From contig VIIQ02000153.1 of assembly GCA_007449985.2 (NCBI GenBank), positions 1 through 64,000 of the forward strand: a DNA stretch of 64,000 nucleotides, given 5' to 3'. A program made the position numbers and the translations under genes. Positions 49,534 to 61,383 of the stretch are shown piece by piece (the stretch's first letter is position 1; every line of letters starts with the position of its first letter). Source of the DNA: Desmodesmus armatus. Its lineage: Eukaryota > Chlorophyta > Chlorophyceae > Sphaeropleales > Scenedesmaceae. The notes under the pieces were generated by a model. That model ran no database searches. It was not told the DNA's origin and saw only the letters and a list, made by a program, of their open reading frames with translations.

Positions 49534-49907
49534 CGATGCTCACTCACACGCTCTCTCTCCGTTGACACTCATAGAGAGTGTGTGCTCAGCACGACACTGT
49601 CGAGCAAACCTGTCAACCGCCTCATCTTTGATTTGATCCTGGCTTTTTGTGTGCTGCCCTGTGCAGGTTTGCGTCCATTCAGATGGCGCTGTGTGCCCTC
49701 CCCGCTGTCTTGCTGATGAACCTGGGGCCACACAACACAGCAGGGGCAGCAGCACTTGACAAGCTGCAGTGGGTGTGGGCTGGCCTTACTCTGGTGATGG
49801 CTCTGAGGGCCACCAGCATATGGCTGCCTTACACACTGGGCCTGCCACCCTTTGGGGTGCTGACCGCACAGCAGCAGCAGCTGAAGGCAAAGCACCAGGA
49901 GCAATAG
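36928..49907 (+). CDS. MATE-family transporter, plastid DTX44/45-like
   Basis: An integral membrane cation-coupled exporter; substrate unknown. Exons: 36928-37467, 37922-37988, 40498-40770, 41434-41576, 42268-42383, 43097-43127, 47098-47203, 47450-47547, 48017-48130, 48382-48596, 49667-49907; 647 residues, all phases consistent. Exon 1 (180 residues) starts basic and Ser-rich, suggesting a transit peptide, and holds two poly-Gln tracts. The MATE core follows: IALPMLATLAADPIAGLVDTAYMGRLG split over exons 1-3, then GVGVALSVFNTTTKLFNVPL, GVYRGLADTRTPFYATLASN, GLVFSAGLGIRGAALATVLAQ, WLASSLMADSLAVACQTMLA and ISQPINALAFVWDGVLFGAGGFR. These order and phrases match plant DTX44/45 and EDS5-like proteins, usually plastidic. 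An Ala/Ser-rich insert (~240-270) is unusual. Exon 6 is a 31-base microexon. Exon 3 was ended at 40770, not 40781, because only this keeps phase with exon 4. Confidence 0.9.
37256..37408 (+). repeat. Two coding (CAG)n tracts in MATE exon 1
   Basis: CAG runs at 37256-37291 and 37352-37408 encode poly-Gln of about 13 and 20 residues, separated by about 20 residues. Confidence 0.9.
38376..40497 (+). repeat. Array of 16 decoy copies of the MATE exon 3 acceptor and exon start
   Basis: The motif 'cctgcag|gtgccac' plus up to ~45 bases of exon 3 recurs with acceptors ending near 38378, 38478, 38600, 38746, 38868, 38968, 39093, 39234, 39350, 39480, 39579, 39708, 39850, 39971, 40234 and 40374, before the true one at 40497. 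Variants follow a cyclic order (cgcagcttct / cgcaactggc / cacagctggc / caggttgctgg), so a block of about four units and roughly 490 bases has itself been duplicated. Most units carry 'tttgctggggtc' followed by CCCTAAA-like stretches. Most decoys keep a usable AG and pyrimidine tract but lead to stops or lack the rest of exon 3. Confidence 0.92.
40771..40865 (+). repeat. Two-unit minisatellite at MATE exon 3 donor
   Basis: The sequence beginning at the donor (gtgctgttcaggtgtgtgtc, a long G run, then 'taggggtcagtggtcca') is repeated once immediately downstream. Confidence 0.85.
41236..41268 (+). repeat. Acceptor-side copy of MATE exon 4
   Basis: CAG followed by 'ttactgggcagcagcaactg' here copies the start of exon 4 (41434). 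It reaches a stop soon after. Confidence 0.8.
41692..41988 (+). repeat. Donor-side copies of MATE exon 4 and a (GGT)n run
   Basis: The last ~30 bases of exon 4 (PVTVLLLVMQ, true end 41576) recur with the donor at 41692-41721 and 41949-41988. Between them is a (GGT)n stretch of about 170 bases (41765-41920). Confidence 0.9.
42474..42806 (+). repeat. Donor-side copies of MATE exon 5
   Basis: The end of exon 5 (GLVFSAGLGIR, true end 42383) recurs at about 42474-42500, 42623-42664 and 42761-42806, each followed by gtgagag. The last base or bases before the donor vary (cag, ctg, cat). Confidence 0.88.
43128..47097 (+). other. Giant (3,970-base) MATE intron with an inverted-composition block
   Basis: The intron between exons 6 and 7 is far longer than the others. 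From about 43200 to 46130 the plus strand is C/A-rich, opposite to the G/T-rich introns of this gene, and resembles non-coding DNA of minus-strand genes; after 46130 it is G/T-rich again. A 14-base tandem duplication (46097-46124) lies at the right edge. No transposase, reverse transcriptase or other protein domain was recognised. It may be an insertion in reverse orientation or hold a minus-strand transcript. Confidence 0.5.
47869..47912 (+). repeat. Acceptor-side copy of MATE exon 9
   Basis: About 44 bases starting 'gtttccaggtgtggttggcc' copy the beginning of exon 9 (48017, CFQVWLASSLMADS), about 145 bases upstream. The AG before it is CCCCAG. Confidence 0.85.
49407..49472 (+). repeat. Acceptor-side copy of MATE exon 11
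   Basis: The start of the last exon (FASIQMALCALPAVLLMNLGP, true 49667) is copied with its acceptor; a one-base difference in the middle breaks its frame. Confidence 0.88.
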
Positions 49908-51430
49908 GGGGGGGGGGGGCGCTGAGGTTTTTGGGTTGTGATCTCATACCAGGAGCAGCAGGAGCAGCAGCAGTAGTCGGCAAGCATCAGGAGCAGCAGC
50001 GGTTAAGATGTGTATGCTAGTGGCTGCTGGCAGACAGGTCGCTTGGCAGTATGATGATGTTCGCAAACAGGGAACATCCAGCCAGGGCATGCGTGCTGGG
50101 TTTGGAGCACCTTGTGGGGTTTGCTGCCTGGGGGCCAAGCCTTTCCTTGTGCTGTGCCGTGCCATGCTGTGCCGTGGTATGCTGTGCCCTGGGCCGAGTT
50201 GTATACACAGCACACAAAGGCCCCGAGGGTCAGGTGGGCCAGCAATGGCACTTTTTCGTACATAAGGTAGTGTAGGTTGTTCCCTGTGCAGTGAGGCATC
50301 CATCATGCCTGATCGCTGCAGCTGCGTGAGTGGGGTGATTCTGTTGATTGTCATGTGTACAGTAGCGCAACAGCAGTGACTCTAGATGCAAGAGAGGCAA
50401 ATGCAAGCTCTTGACAGCCTGCCCCCTTCCAACATAGCATATTCGTGGTCATGTCCGTTTGCATCCATGTATGTGCTGGCATGCCTTGTGTTGTTGGGCA
50501 TCTGTATGGTTCTTCTGTATGGCGCATCTATGGGGTAGAATGTGTAGCTGCACAGTGTGTCTGGCGTGTATCATATGCAAGCAGTTGCTTGCCGTGATGC
50601 TGCAGCAGCAGCAGCAGCAGCAGCGTGTTCACCTAGGTGCTGCAACAGCATCAGTTGCATGCAGTGTCTGAAGGTTTGCAACATCGTACATCAATGTGGT
50701 GTCGTTGCAGTCGTGATGTCCACTTGCAACTTGATTGAGTCGTTCTCTGTACTGCGCCTTTTTTGGAAAAGCGACAGTGTACCACTTGTGGTGAGCCAAT
50801 GTCATCAGTGCTCCAACACATATGGCACTCATTAATGTGTGTGGCAGCAAGGTCAAAACAGCTACAGTTCAAGTGTTGGCTCTCGAAATGTAAGGTGGAG
50901 CCGCGAGACCAAAATGACGTCAAGCCAGCACCAGCCCACCAAACTACCCACTGCAATGCACTACCTGTACCGCACTGCTTCCCCACTCACAGCATCCCAT
51001 CACACAGCAGACGCTGAGTGTTCAGACACGAAGTACCCCCCATCTGCGTGCTCCTTGTGACAATTGCGGAGCTGAAATGTTATACTGGCAGCAGTGTTCA
51101 AGCAGCTGCGCTCCAAAGGCACAAAGCACTGCAGAAACACATGACGGCAGCCAATGTGGACGCCTGCCACACCCCACTAGCCGCTGCTGACAGGGGATTT
51201 TCAGACTCTGCTTGTCGAACTCTGAGGCTTACTCGCACTCGACAACAGTACCGACAGCCGCTGGAAGAAATGAGTGCAGAGACAGTTCATTCGGTGTGGA
51301 GAGTACCGCTCAGCGGTGAAAGTATCCACTTGTTACACCCCCCCCCAAAAAAAGAAACATGTGACGGCAGCCAATGTGGACAGCCACCACACACCACACT
51401 GGCCGCTGGTGACAGAGGACTGTCAGCCTG
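49908..51430. other. Convergent intergenic region (MATE / IPK)
   Basis: No gene is supported. TTACA at 51333-51337 (TGTAA on the minus strand) lies about 95 bases past the IPK stop and may be its poly(A) signal. It contains a direct repeat described separately. Confidence 0.45.
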
Positions 51431-51479
51431 TCAAACTCTGAGACTTATGCGCACACTCAACAATAGTACCCACAGCCGC
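51141..51479. repeat. Two diverged ~120-base direct repeats
   Basis: Bases 51141-51259 and 51359-51479 are similar over their whole length, from 'gacggcagccaatgtggac' to 'cagtacc', about 220 bases apart. They lie just beyond the IPK stop codon, in the putative 3' UTR. Confidence 0.75.
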
Positions 51480-51660
51480 CGCTGCTGCCGCACTGTCACC
51501 ATTGCTGCCACTGCTGCCATGCAGCACAGCCGCTGCCCGGCAGCACTCCCTGCCTCTGCAATAATCACCGGCGCTGCTGCTGCTGCGGCAATGCCTGCTG
51601 CTGCTCGGACTTTCGCCGCTATGCCACCCGTAGTGTCATGCGCTGCTGTTGTCATCTGTA

Positions 51661-51692
<32 letters not shown>

Positions 51693-52288
51693 CCATCGCC
51701 AGCCTGTCCCTCTGCTGCTGCTGCTGCTGCTTGGGGAAGTTCATACTGAAGAGTTTCAGAGTCTGGCTGAACCCATACCCTAGGAATGAGTTGGGCGGAG
51801 GGTTCTGTAGGAGGTGCAGTGAGGAGGCCCGGTACGTCTGTGAGGAAAACTGCGTACTGAGGGTGTAGGTGAGCCGCCAAGCACAGCATGATCTTGTCAC
51901 CTGGGGGCAATCACATCGGGTAAAAATGACAGCAGCGGTGGTAGTGAGCGGCAAATCACAGTGAACGGTGCAGTCCCCACAAAGAAGCGGTGTCGATGGA
52001 TGGCTCACACCGCACAGTCGCCCCCCTCCTTTGCCCTGCGCGATACACACACCCAAGGTTTGCACATCATCTTGTAGGTGTTGGAGTTGACTTTTAGCCG
52101 GATCGTTTTGCGCATCAATCCAGATTGAACCCAACAGGTGCCTGTGGTGGTTGCCAAACCAAAGGCCTCTCTGACCTCGCCCAGCCTGAAACTATGCCTG
52201 AGTTTTCAGCGAGGCAGGACGGCTGGTGTGATGGCCTTTGCAGCATCTGGTTCCCGCTCCCCCTCCCCCTCTCCCCCACCCCTGCCAC

Positions 52289-52319
<31 letters not shown>

Positions 52320-52424
52320 CCCGCGCCCCTCCCACCCGCCCCACCTGCCCACGTGGCCATATCACCTGATAGTATGGCTGGTGTGATGTGCCCATCCTTG
52401 TACCTCCCTCCTGCTCCTACTGCG

Positions 52425-52455
<31 letters not shown>

Positions 52456-53719
52456 GCACATGTGTGAGGCATCACCTGATAGTATGGCTGGTGTGATGTG
52501 TCCATCCTTGTATCGCGCAACTGCTCCTGCTGCCCCCCCCCCCCCCACACACACACACACATTCATATGTCGTAGGTTTTACCTGACAGTATGGCTGGTG
52601 TGATGTGTCCATCTTTGTACCGCCCTCCTGGCCCTGCTGCCTCCAGGATGCCGTCACCATGCAACACAGGAATCAACCCACTGCGGCAGCACAGCAAAGC
52701 GGGAGTGAAAGAGTGGCACTCAGAGGCTGGGCAAGAGTTGGAGAAACGTGCATTGCCGGTGACACCCCCTCAACGTGACAACATGCCAGCTGCATGCTGG
52801 CTAGTGCATGCAGACATGGCCGTCCAAGCAGCGCCGAACTCAGGCATTCTTCCAAGGGACTTCCCTGATCAGCCGCAAAGCAGGAGAAAGCAAATGCAGG
52901 GTGATAACTCTACTCAAGCGCAAGCAACTGCAGCTACGGCATCCAATCATCGGCCCATCCTTAGACAAACACAAACACACCGCGGTAACCAGCAGCAGCG
53001 CACCTACACAGTGTCGCTTGAACAGCGTCCACGTATGCCTGCTGCCAGTCCTTGTGGAGGCCGCCACTGCAGCTGTAGCACATCCCAAAGGGCGACACTC
53101 CCACCGCAGGGATCCCTGCTTCGGTGAGGGCCGATACCACCAAGTGGTTGAGCCGCGTGACTGACTGCCGGGTCTTAGCAAAGCCCTCGAGTAGGGTTTG
53201 CTGTGGTGTGCCAGGCTTGGTGATGCCGTACTGTGAAGCCTCAAAGTGTCCAAAAGAACCGGCTCCGTGCACCACTACAAAACCTGGGGTTGGGGAGTGG
53301 GGGGAGAGAGGGGGGTGAAGAGCAGAAGACAACTGGGGGGAGAGGGGCAGTTGTGCCCACCCTTCCGCTCGCTTGCTGATTGTGTCTTGCAAAGCTTTAC
53401 ATAGCACCACACAACCTTGCGGGCCGCAACTGCAGTTGGAACAAGGGGGTGGGGGGGGGGGGGGGGGGGGGGCAGTGAGTAAGAAGTGCTGCCCGCTGTC
53501 CAATACCCATGGTAGTGATTGATTGCATATATTACCTGGTTGGCTGTCCTGCTGCTGCAGCGAGTCGTAGAGCTGCTTCAGTGTGCTGCACACACTATTC
53601 AGCACCTCTGCCTTCAGAGTCTCATGCTGCTGCTTCACAGTGATGGCAGATCCCCCAAGCTTCACGATGCATCGAACGTCCCGCGGAGTGCCGTATGGGA
53701 CGGGCCGTTGGGACTGCAT
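51431..53719 (-). CDS. IPK: Isopentenyl phosphate kinase
   Basis: Uses ATP to turn isopentenyl (or dimethylallyl) monophosphate into the diphosphate, an isoprenoid precursor; amino-acid-kinase superfamily, probably cytosolic. Exons: 53719-53536, 53283-53004, 52680-52583, 51900-51431; 343 residues, close to plant IPKs, with phases 1, 2 and 1 all matching. Visible motifs: IVKLGGSAIT (Lys20, Gly22-Gly23), VVHGAGSFGHF with the conserved His (~74), NHLVVSALTEAGIPAV, PVLHGDGI (~160), TPAILSGDKI (~185) and AVFLTDVPGL. A Gln-rich insert of about 25 residues (QAAAAAAEGQAGDGQQQQ..) splits the C-terminal part before the TTGGIAAKV segment. The tail after about residue 310 looks unlike the family and may be extra. 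The gene is divergent from subtilase B. Intron 3 has copies of the exon 3 end. Confidence 0.92.
52215..52531 (-). repeat. Donor-side copies of IPK exon 3
   Basis: The end of exon 3 (RYKDGHITPAILSG, true donor at 52582) recurs downstream at 52475-52531 and 52365-52424 with donors (gtgat), and more weakly at 52215-52245 without one. Long C runs (G on the gene strand) and (CA)n separate them. Confidence 0.88.
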
Positions 53720-54519
53720 CTATGCCATCAACTTGTGCACGTGCTGTCAGCACACAGCAGCAGAGGGAGCAGGACTGCTGTTGTGTGGCAGGGAACTGCT
53801 GCAGGCCGAGTTGTTCAATGCTGGGAGTAAGAAAGGTTTTGAAAATGTGACTTAATGCGATGATGCAGCAATGGGGTTAGGCAGACGGCTGCTGGATATC
53901 GTTTGGAGATCTCTGTGTACTGCAGATCTACTGCTGTGAAAGGTGTGCCGACGACGCAGATGCACAGGGTGATAGCGACTAGAAGAGCAAACCAGGCTTG
54001 AAGCTTGAGTGCTTGAGTGCGATTCACCTTGAATGGGCACTGCCATGAACGAAAGAGTGTGACAGCCATGTTTGTGTGACAAAGAAGCAGCTGGGACCGA
54101 AGCCGCACTCGAAGCCGAAGAAAAGAACTGAATTCAAGTGTGGGTGCTACGGCAAGTTCACGCCCCCTCCATCGCCTCCTCTTGCCGAACTGTACGTGTG
54201 CAGCCGCGCAATTTCCAAGCCTCTCGGGTATTCCACATCAATACGAGGACGTTTTTCAGTCCCGTATGTCTCTTGGGGGCTAGCACTGAACATCATCGTC
54301 CAAGCAGCCAGCATCTGCGCGCCAAATCACTCCCAGCTCCCATCGAGCCTCATCCATCACAATTATAATATCTCTGCAGGACAAATACACTGAATACGTA
54401 TACGACACAGCATAAACGGCAGGCACCAACCTGCGTATCAGCTCCCCTGAGTAGCAGCTGCTACCCCCCTGGTGCCGGGCAGGAGCAGCACCCCCACCAC
54501 CACCCCTACCACAGCTACC
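53720..54519. promoter_or_regulatory. Divergent intergenic region (IPK / subtilase B)
   Basis: Eight hundred bases between two outward-facing start codons. Both promoters must lie here. No specific motif was identified. Confidence 0.5.
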
Positions 54520-55642
54520 ATGGCGCGGCATTTAGCCACCCTATTAGTCACTACGATGCTGCTATGCTGCTGGAGCAGCACAGTGCTGTGTCAGATGGGG
54601 GCTGACTTCCCTCAAAACACCCTCATCGTGGAATATGAAGACGAAGCAGTTGCAGCAGCAGCAGCAAAGGCTGGAGTTTCCACAGCCTCAGTCCAAACCG
54701 CAGCAGCAGACGCATCAAACAAAGCACGGGACAGAGGAGCCAGCGCTGCTAGGCGGGCAGAGATCGTTGCGATCGCATCACAAGCAGCAGCAGTGACCCC
54801 CGCAGTGTCCGCCATCACTTACTCAATGTACCTGGAAGCAGCAAGGAAGGGAGTGGAAGTGACTGGCGTCACGAACTTCGCAACAGTAATGCAGGGGGCA
54901 GCTATCCGGACCAATGCCAGCGAGTCAGCAGCATTCCTGAAGCAGGAGCTGGAAAAAAACCCCAAGGTCAAGAAAGTGTGGTACGCGGTGAGTGTGACAG
55001 GCGAATCAAGCTGGTGACTAATTCATGGTGATCTTTTTCACTGACGGCCTGTGTGCAGCAGCGCCATCTGATTGGGGCAGCAGACACAGGCAGAGCAAGC
55101 AAGGGTGGGCCGGGGGGGGGGGGGGGGGGCAACATCATGGCCACAAAAGAAAGATGTGATTGAGGAGGGCATGAACTAGGCAGTGTTGCGGGTTGCAGCT
55201 GGTAGGGGGGCTGGGCAGGGGCAAGGTCATAGAAGAGAAGGGCAAACCAGCAGATGAGCAGTGTCATAACATCAGCAGTGTCATCCGCAGCAGCAGCACC
55301 AACAGCACCCCAAGCCTAAGAAAGTGTGGTACGCAGTGAGTGTGGCAGGCGGCTCCAAGAAGGTGACGAGGTTATGGTCGCTGTTTTGGATCCAGTCAGG
55401 TCTTGAGTGACTGTCTGTCTGCAGCAGTGTTATCTTATTGGGGCAGCAGACACAGTCACAGCAAACAGCCAGATAAACCTCGTATCGGTGGGAGGGTGGG
55501 GTGGGTTGAGAGGGGAGGGCAGAGAGGAGGATACATGACAACGCGGTGTTGAGGGAAGCTTGTTGACAGCTGGCAGGTTTGTGGAACAGGGGCGGGAGGC
55601 AAAAAAAAAGCGCACAACAGCAAGGCAGTAAGAGCAGCTGTG

Positions 55643-55720
<78 letters not shown>

Positions 55721-55838
55721 CGGAGGTGCGCCCGACACAGGCACCTCAGGGTGCCCGAGCTCAGGCAGATTCTGGCTTATGAAACCGGTAGTATCATGTC
55801 ACCTGTGAACACATCTCACATCGCCAGCCCCCACAGCT

Positions 55839-55894
<56 letters not shown>

Positions 55895-57685
55895 GCGCAT
55901 AGTCAGCAGCAGGTGCTCACAGCACAGCATCACACAAACACTACTGTGGTGTGCATTGCCAGCCTGGGGGGCCCGGCAGCAGCTGCAACGACACACTTTG
56001 ACAGGGTGCTGGGGAGAGTGGAAGGGGCCGTGCCGCTGGCTTGCCAGTATGCAGATGACTTGAACAAGACCCTGTAGGGCTTACAAGTACAGCAGCAGCA
56101 GTTCGCTTCAGCGTCAGCGACAGCAGCAGCAAGAGCAGTGGGAGCAGCAGCAGGTCAAGGGCAACCACAATATGGTTACGGCGCGGCTGTCAGCAGTACA
56201 GCCCGGCGACAAACAGTGAAGTTTCAGCCGTGCTGCTGCTCCGTGCAGGCTGCTGTGTCCAGTTTGCTGTTGGTTGGGCTCAACAGTCATGTTGCAACAG
56301 CCAAGATTGATAGAAATCGTATGGTTGACAGCAGCGGGTTCCGGGTGATTCACTAGCAGCGTGGAAGCAAAGGTCTGCAAAGACAGCAGAGCAACAGTAT
56401 CACTTCATGTTCTTGTGCAAGCAATCTTCATCACCCTCATTCCAAGAAACAAACCCCGCCGGCTTTCACTGTGCTCGAGGCATGAATGTGCCTGGGTGGT
56501 AGGGGCTGTGGGCGTGGGCATAGTGATCTTTGGCTCAACTGTGACTGTGTGTGACATTGGGGAGCGGGCGGAAAGGGGGGGGGGGGGGTGGTAGGCGGAA
56601 GACAGGCCTGCGCAGCAGGGAGTGGTGGCAGGATACCTCCCGATGCTGTTGCTGTGCGTCCTACTGCTTGCAGCTTACAGCAGGGTGAGCTGGGGGGCCA
56701 GGTACGACTGCGATAGCAGTGGGATGCGCACACCTGTACAGCCTGAGACCCTCCTTAATCAAGGATGCGGTTGCAGGTATCATAACAGTACAGCACATCT
56801 TTTCACACACCCTCACCATCCACCCCCCCCCCTCCCCATCCTCAAACAGGGCATGCGGCCGCTGGTGATGCCGGTCGATAAGAACGATCGGGCGCTCAAG
56901 ACGCTGCAGAAGTCGGACGAGGACGAGGAAATGGCGGACATGTTCACGATGAGCAGCTTCACGCCGCAGTCGGCGACGGACGGAAACTCCGTCGCGACGC
57001 AGCTCGAGACCGTCAGGAAACTGGACAGCGACCTGGATGGGACCGGGCAGCTGGTGTGTGTCATCGACACTGGGATTGCCTTCGTTGGGTGAGTGCTAGG
57101 CAATCAGCAAGCAACACGAAAGCAACGACACTATGAGCAATTGGATCGGCTGCGGTGTGAACAGCCGCTGTCATGGATGACGCCTAGCCACCGACACTGT
57201 GGCTTAGCCAGCGCATGTGTCAGTCCCTTTGCTGCTGTCGATTGGGCAAACCTGTTTCAGGCTGAAAGGAGCGTGTCCTCCATTAGTGCATCACACCACC
57301 AGCTAGCTACTCAAGAAGCCCTTGCAGCTGCCGCTGTACCGGTGATGAATCATGCTGACCCCGTGTTGCTTTCATCACCACCCTGTGTGCACCTTGCCAT
57401 CCCCTGCTGATGCTCAATCCTTGCAGTCACCCCCTGTATGGTGACTGCAAGGCACTCAACACTTGAAGATATTGTATCACTTTGCCATCGCCTTGCTGTG
57501 CCTCATGCTGACTGTGTCCGTTTTTTTTGTCCTGCAGCAACCCCCTGTATGGCAACTGCAAGGCACTCAACACGCCAAAGGGCAAGTGCAAGGTCGTGAC
57601 TGGCTATGACTTTGTGGGGGACGCATTCACGGGAGTGCAGACCGGACCGGCAGCCATCCGTGGCGGCATGCCGGTGAGTTTTCCT

Positions 57686-57731
<46 letters not shown>

Positions 57732-57917
57732 GGGTCTTGCCGCTGCTGGTATAGCAGTTGCGGCTGGTATTTGAAGCAGCCAGGTGCAGCAAACAGCAGC
57801 GGCAGAGGCACATGATTCAGACAGCCAATCGGCAACTGGACAGGCCAAACACGTAGATAGACCTGCCACCGTGCGACACAATGCTTTCTGCCTCTGCTGC
57901 TCTTTGTGACACCATCA

Positions 57918-57954
<37 letters not shown>

Positions 57955-58811
57955 ACTCTGCCATTGGTGCTGCCAGGTCGACTGCATGGGTCACGGCACC
58001 ATGGTCGCGTCCGTTGCCGGCACCAGCAACGGCGTCGCACCTGGAGCCGCCCTGGGGTCCTACAGGGTGTTTGGCTGCAGCGGCTATGCTACTGATGACA
58101 TCCTTATTGAGGCCATTGACAGGGCTGTGAGGGATGGCTGTGACATTATCAATCTGTCTTTGGCCACAGGATCTGGCTACGCGGATTGGGTGAGTTATAG
58201 TGCAGGGAATAGGGGTGGGGCAGGGGGGGGGGGGCATTGACCGGGCTGCAAAGGGACGGCTGTGACATCATCAACCTGCCATTGGCTACAGGGTCTGGCT
58301 ACGCAGATTGGGTGAGTGCCAAGCTGGGTGGTGGGGAGGGGTGCCACCCCTCCCTGCTGAGCAGGGGTGGGGGGAGAGTGTACCTGACAGGGCTGTCACT
58401 CTATAAACTTGGTCACAGGGTCCGGCTATGCAGATTGGGTGATTGCCAAGCAGTGTGACGGGGGGGGGGGGGGGGACCAGTAGAGGGAAGGATGTAACTG
58501 ACCATAGCATTGCCTAGACTGCTGAGAAGACTGCACCACCTGGCAGGCAGACATGTGGAAGAAATATGGAACACAAGACATGCAGCCATCAAAAATGCAC
58601 AAACATACGCGAGATCAACATGGAGCAAAAGGAAAAACGAAGTGCACCTCCAAAATGAAGCCTCACACAGGAAGAGAAGGAAGCTTGAACAACCCCCTTG
58701 ACCCCTAGGGTGTCTTTTACACCTGGGGGCATAGTGGGGACGTGGCGACTGCAGCGCAGTCACACACGGTCTCCCCCTTAAACAACGCGGTGTGCCTGGC
58801 ACTCCGCGTCA

Positions 58812-58885
<74 letters not shown>

Positions 58886-61350
58886 CCTCTCTCTCTCACA
58901 CACACTGACCATGCGTTGGGGGGCGCACTAGGCAAAATACTGATCAAAGCATCAGGTGGCACATGCGTACCCCATCCTGAGAACATCTTTCACACCTCCA
59001 TGCCTTCCCTCCGCCCTTTTGCTCGTTGAATTTCCGCCATTTTCAGAGCGTGTTCAACCCAGTGATGAAGAACGCATTCAGTAAGGGCGTGGTGATCGTC
59101 AAGGCAGCCGGCAACTCCGGCCGCGACGGGCCCTTCAACGCCGACGTCGCCACGGCAGCGGGCGCCATCACGCTCGCATCTGTTGGTAGCTCGGTGGGCG
59201 ACCCTGTCGACAAGAAGGTCATCATGTCACGATTCTCATCCATTGGCCCGGTGAGTCCTCCATCGGGTACCATGCGACAGGAGCAGTTGTACCTGCGCCC
59301 TCAAGGCCTTGCAGCTGTGTAGTACTACTAGTAGCATGATGCAAGTATAAATCACTAACAAAACCCCCTGCTGTCATTACAAAAGCAAGTTGATCCTTGG
59401 TAGTCACTCATCAAACTGCAAGGGTGACTCAGTCACAGAGACTCACCCTGTGTGACTCGCCGGCAGCACTTCGGAGGTGAGGCAGCACCCTGACACATGT
59501 GCACAGCAAGACGCATGCAGCCCCGCATCCTAGTTCCTGTGACCAGCACCAGACAAGTGCCAGTGACGGGTACTGTGATGCGAGGCATGGCCGTCTTGGA
59601 GCTGTGCACGTGTGGTGGGGTGCTTCCTTGCTCACTTTTGCTGCGCGTGCCCACAGTACGAGCCAAGCACGAAAACTTGAAGAGCCATGACAGTAGCAGC
59701 TCTTGCAACGAACTGTCCTTCTCACTCCCAGAGCATGTGCCATCTTAGCACCACCCGCCTCACCACCAATGTCATTGGCGTAGTCCGCCCACCACACAGC
59801 ACAGCCAATGACAAGTGCAAGTAGTCTCCAAATATAGTCAATATCATGTGTGGCCCTCATCATCTGTTAACCCCCCCCCCCCCCGCCTTCCTTGAACCCC
59901 TTCCCTCAAACACGTTCTTGCGAACGTGCTGACGCAGTCCCCCGACCTGACGCTGGTCCCAGCAGTTGCCGCCCCCGGCGCCTACATCCAGGTCAAGACC
60001 ATGACAGACGAGCCCACATACGTCTCAGGTGGGTGAGGGTGTTGCTGTTTCAAGCGTGATACGAGCAACATCGGAACAGCAATGATCCTTCTGGCCTCAC
60101 GGGACACAGGCAGCCCAGCGGCGTGTAGCATACCCGTTATGCAAAGTTTGACGGTCAGTTGCTTTCAGGCATGATGCCCCCTTACATGCACCATGCGCCG
60201 CAGGACACCAACACTCCTGCTGCCCACACACAAATCCAATTCAAACAGCAGCACAGAAACAATCTCGCCAATCAACTTTGCCAACACGACGGCGCTGCTG
60301 TCATACAGTATGTCAGCTGTTTGACGTCACTGACGGTTGTATGCACCACAGGCACCTCCTTCAGCAGCCCCGGGCGGGGTAGTACACCGCTGGGCTGTTG
60401 GCCATGTAACTCAACAGCAGGACGCGGGCAGCATCCCCAGCACTAACACTCACATCTACAACAAACTTTGTGTTGAACACCCAGCGTGTGCGTGTGCGTG
60501 TGCAACACAGGCACCTCCTTCAGCAGCCCCTACACCGCTGGGCTGCTGGCCATGTGGCTGCAGCACAAGCAGAAGCAGGCAGCACTGGCCAATGTGCGGC
60601 TGGACCCCGCAACTGTCAGCCACGATGCCGCACTGAGGGGGCTGGTGGCCACGGCTAAGGGAGTGAAGGACCCACTGAAACCAACGTTCCTGGAACCTGT
60701 CGCAAGGATGGGCGCTGGTGAGTGTACACGAGTGTAGTGTGTGTGTGTGGGGGGGGGGGGGGGGAGGGGGGGTGCTTGAGTGTGGGGTAGTCACCCTGGT
60801 CTACTGGTAGCTGACCATTCCGCTCTGCATCTTAAAAACATGCGCGTCCTGCCCCCCCCCCCCCCAACAAACACCCCGCACCGTGGGCATCCAAGCCCAC
60901 GCATTCCTAACCAACAAGGCTGAGCTGAGCCCCATCATGGTGCAGCTGCCATCAAACCCCTCATGCCCCCAAATCACTTGTGGTATCTGGCTAAAGCGTG
61001 ATGAGAAGCAGGGGGGGGGGGTACACCGCAGCAGCTGTAGCTCCAACCCTGGCTGCAACGTACTGCACAACCCTCCCCCCATCCACCAGGCATGATCCAG
61101 GCTCACGCCTTCCTGACCAACAGGGCTGAGCTGAGCCCCATCATGGTGCAGCTGCCTTCAAACCTTCGAGCAGCCTACACCACCAACATCACACTCAGCT
61201 GGAGCGGCACACCAGAGGCACAACCAGTGGCCTACGAGCTCAACCACGCGCCATCAGTGTCCATGACACTCCAGGTAAACCACTTACTAGGCTAGACGGT
61301 GGCTTTAGGTGGTGGGGGGGGGGGGGATCGGGGGGCGGGGGGCGGGGGGG

Positions 61351-61383
<33 letters not shown>

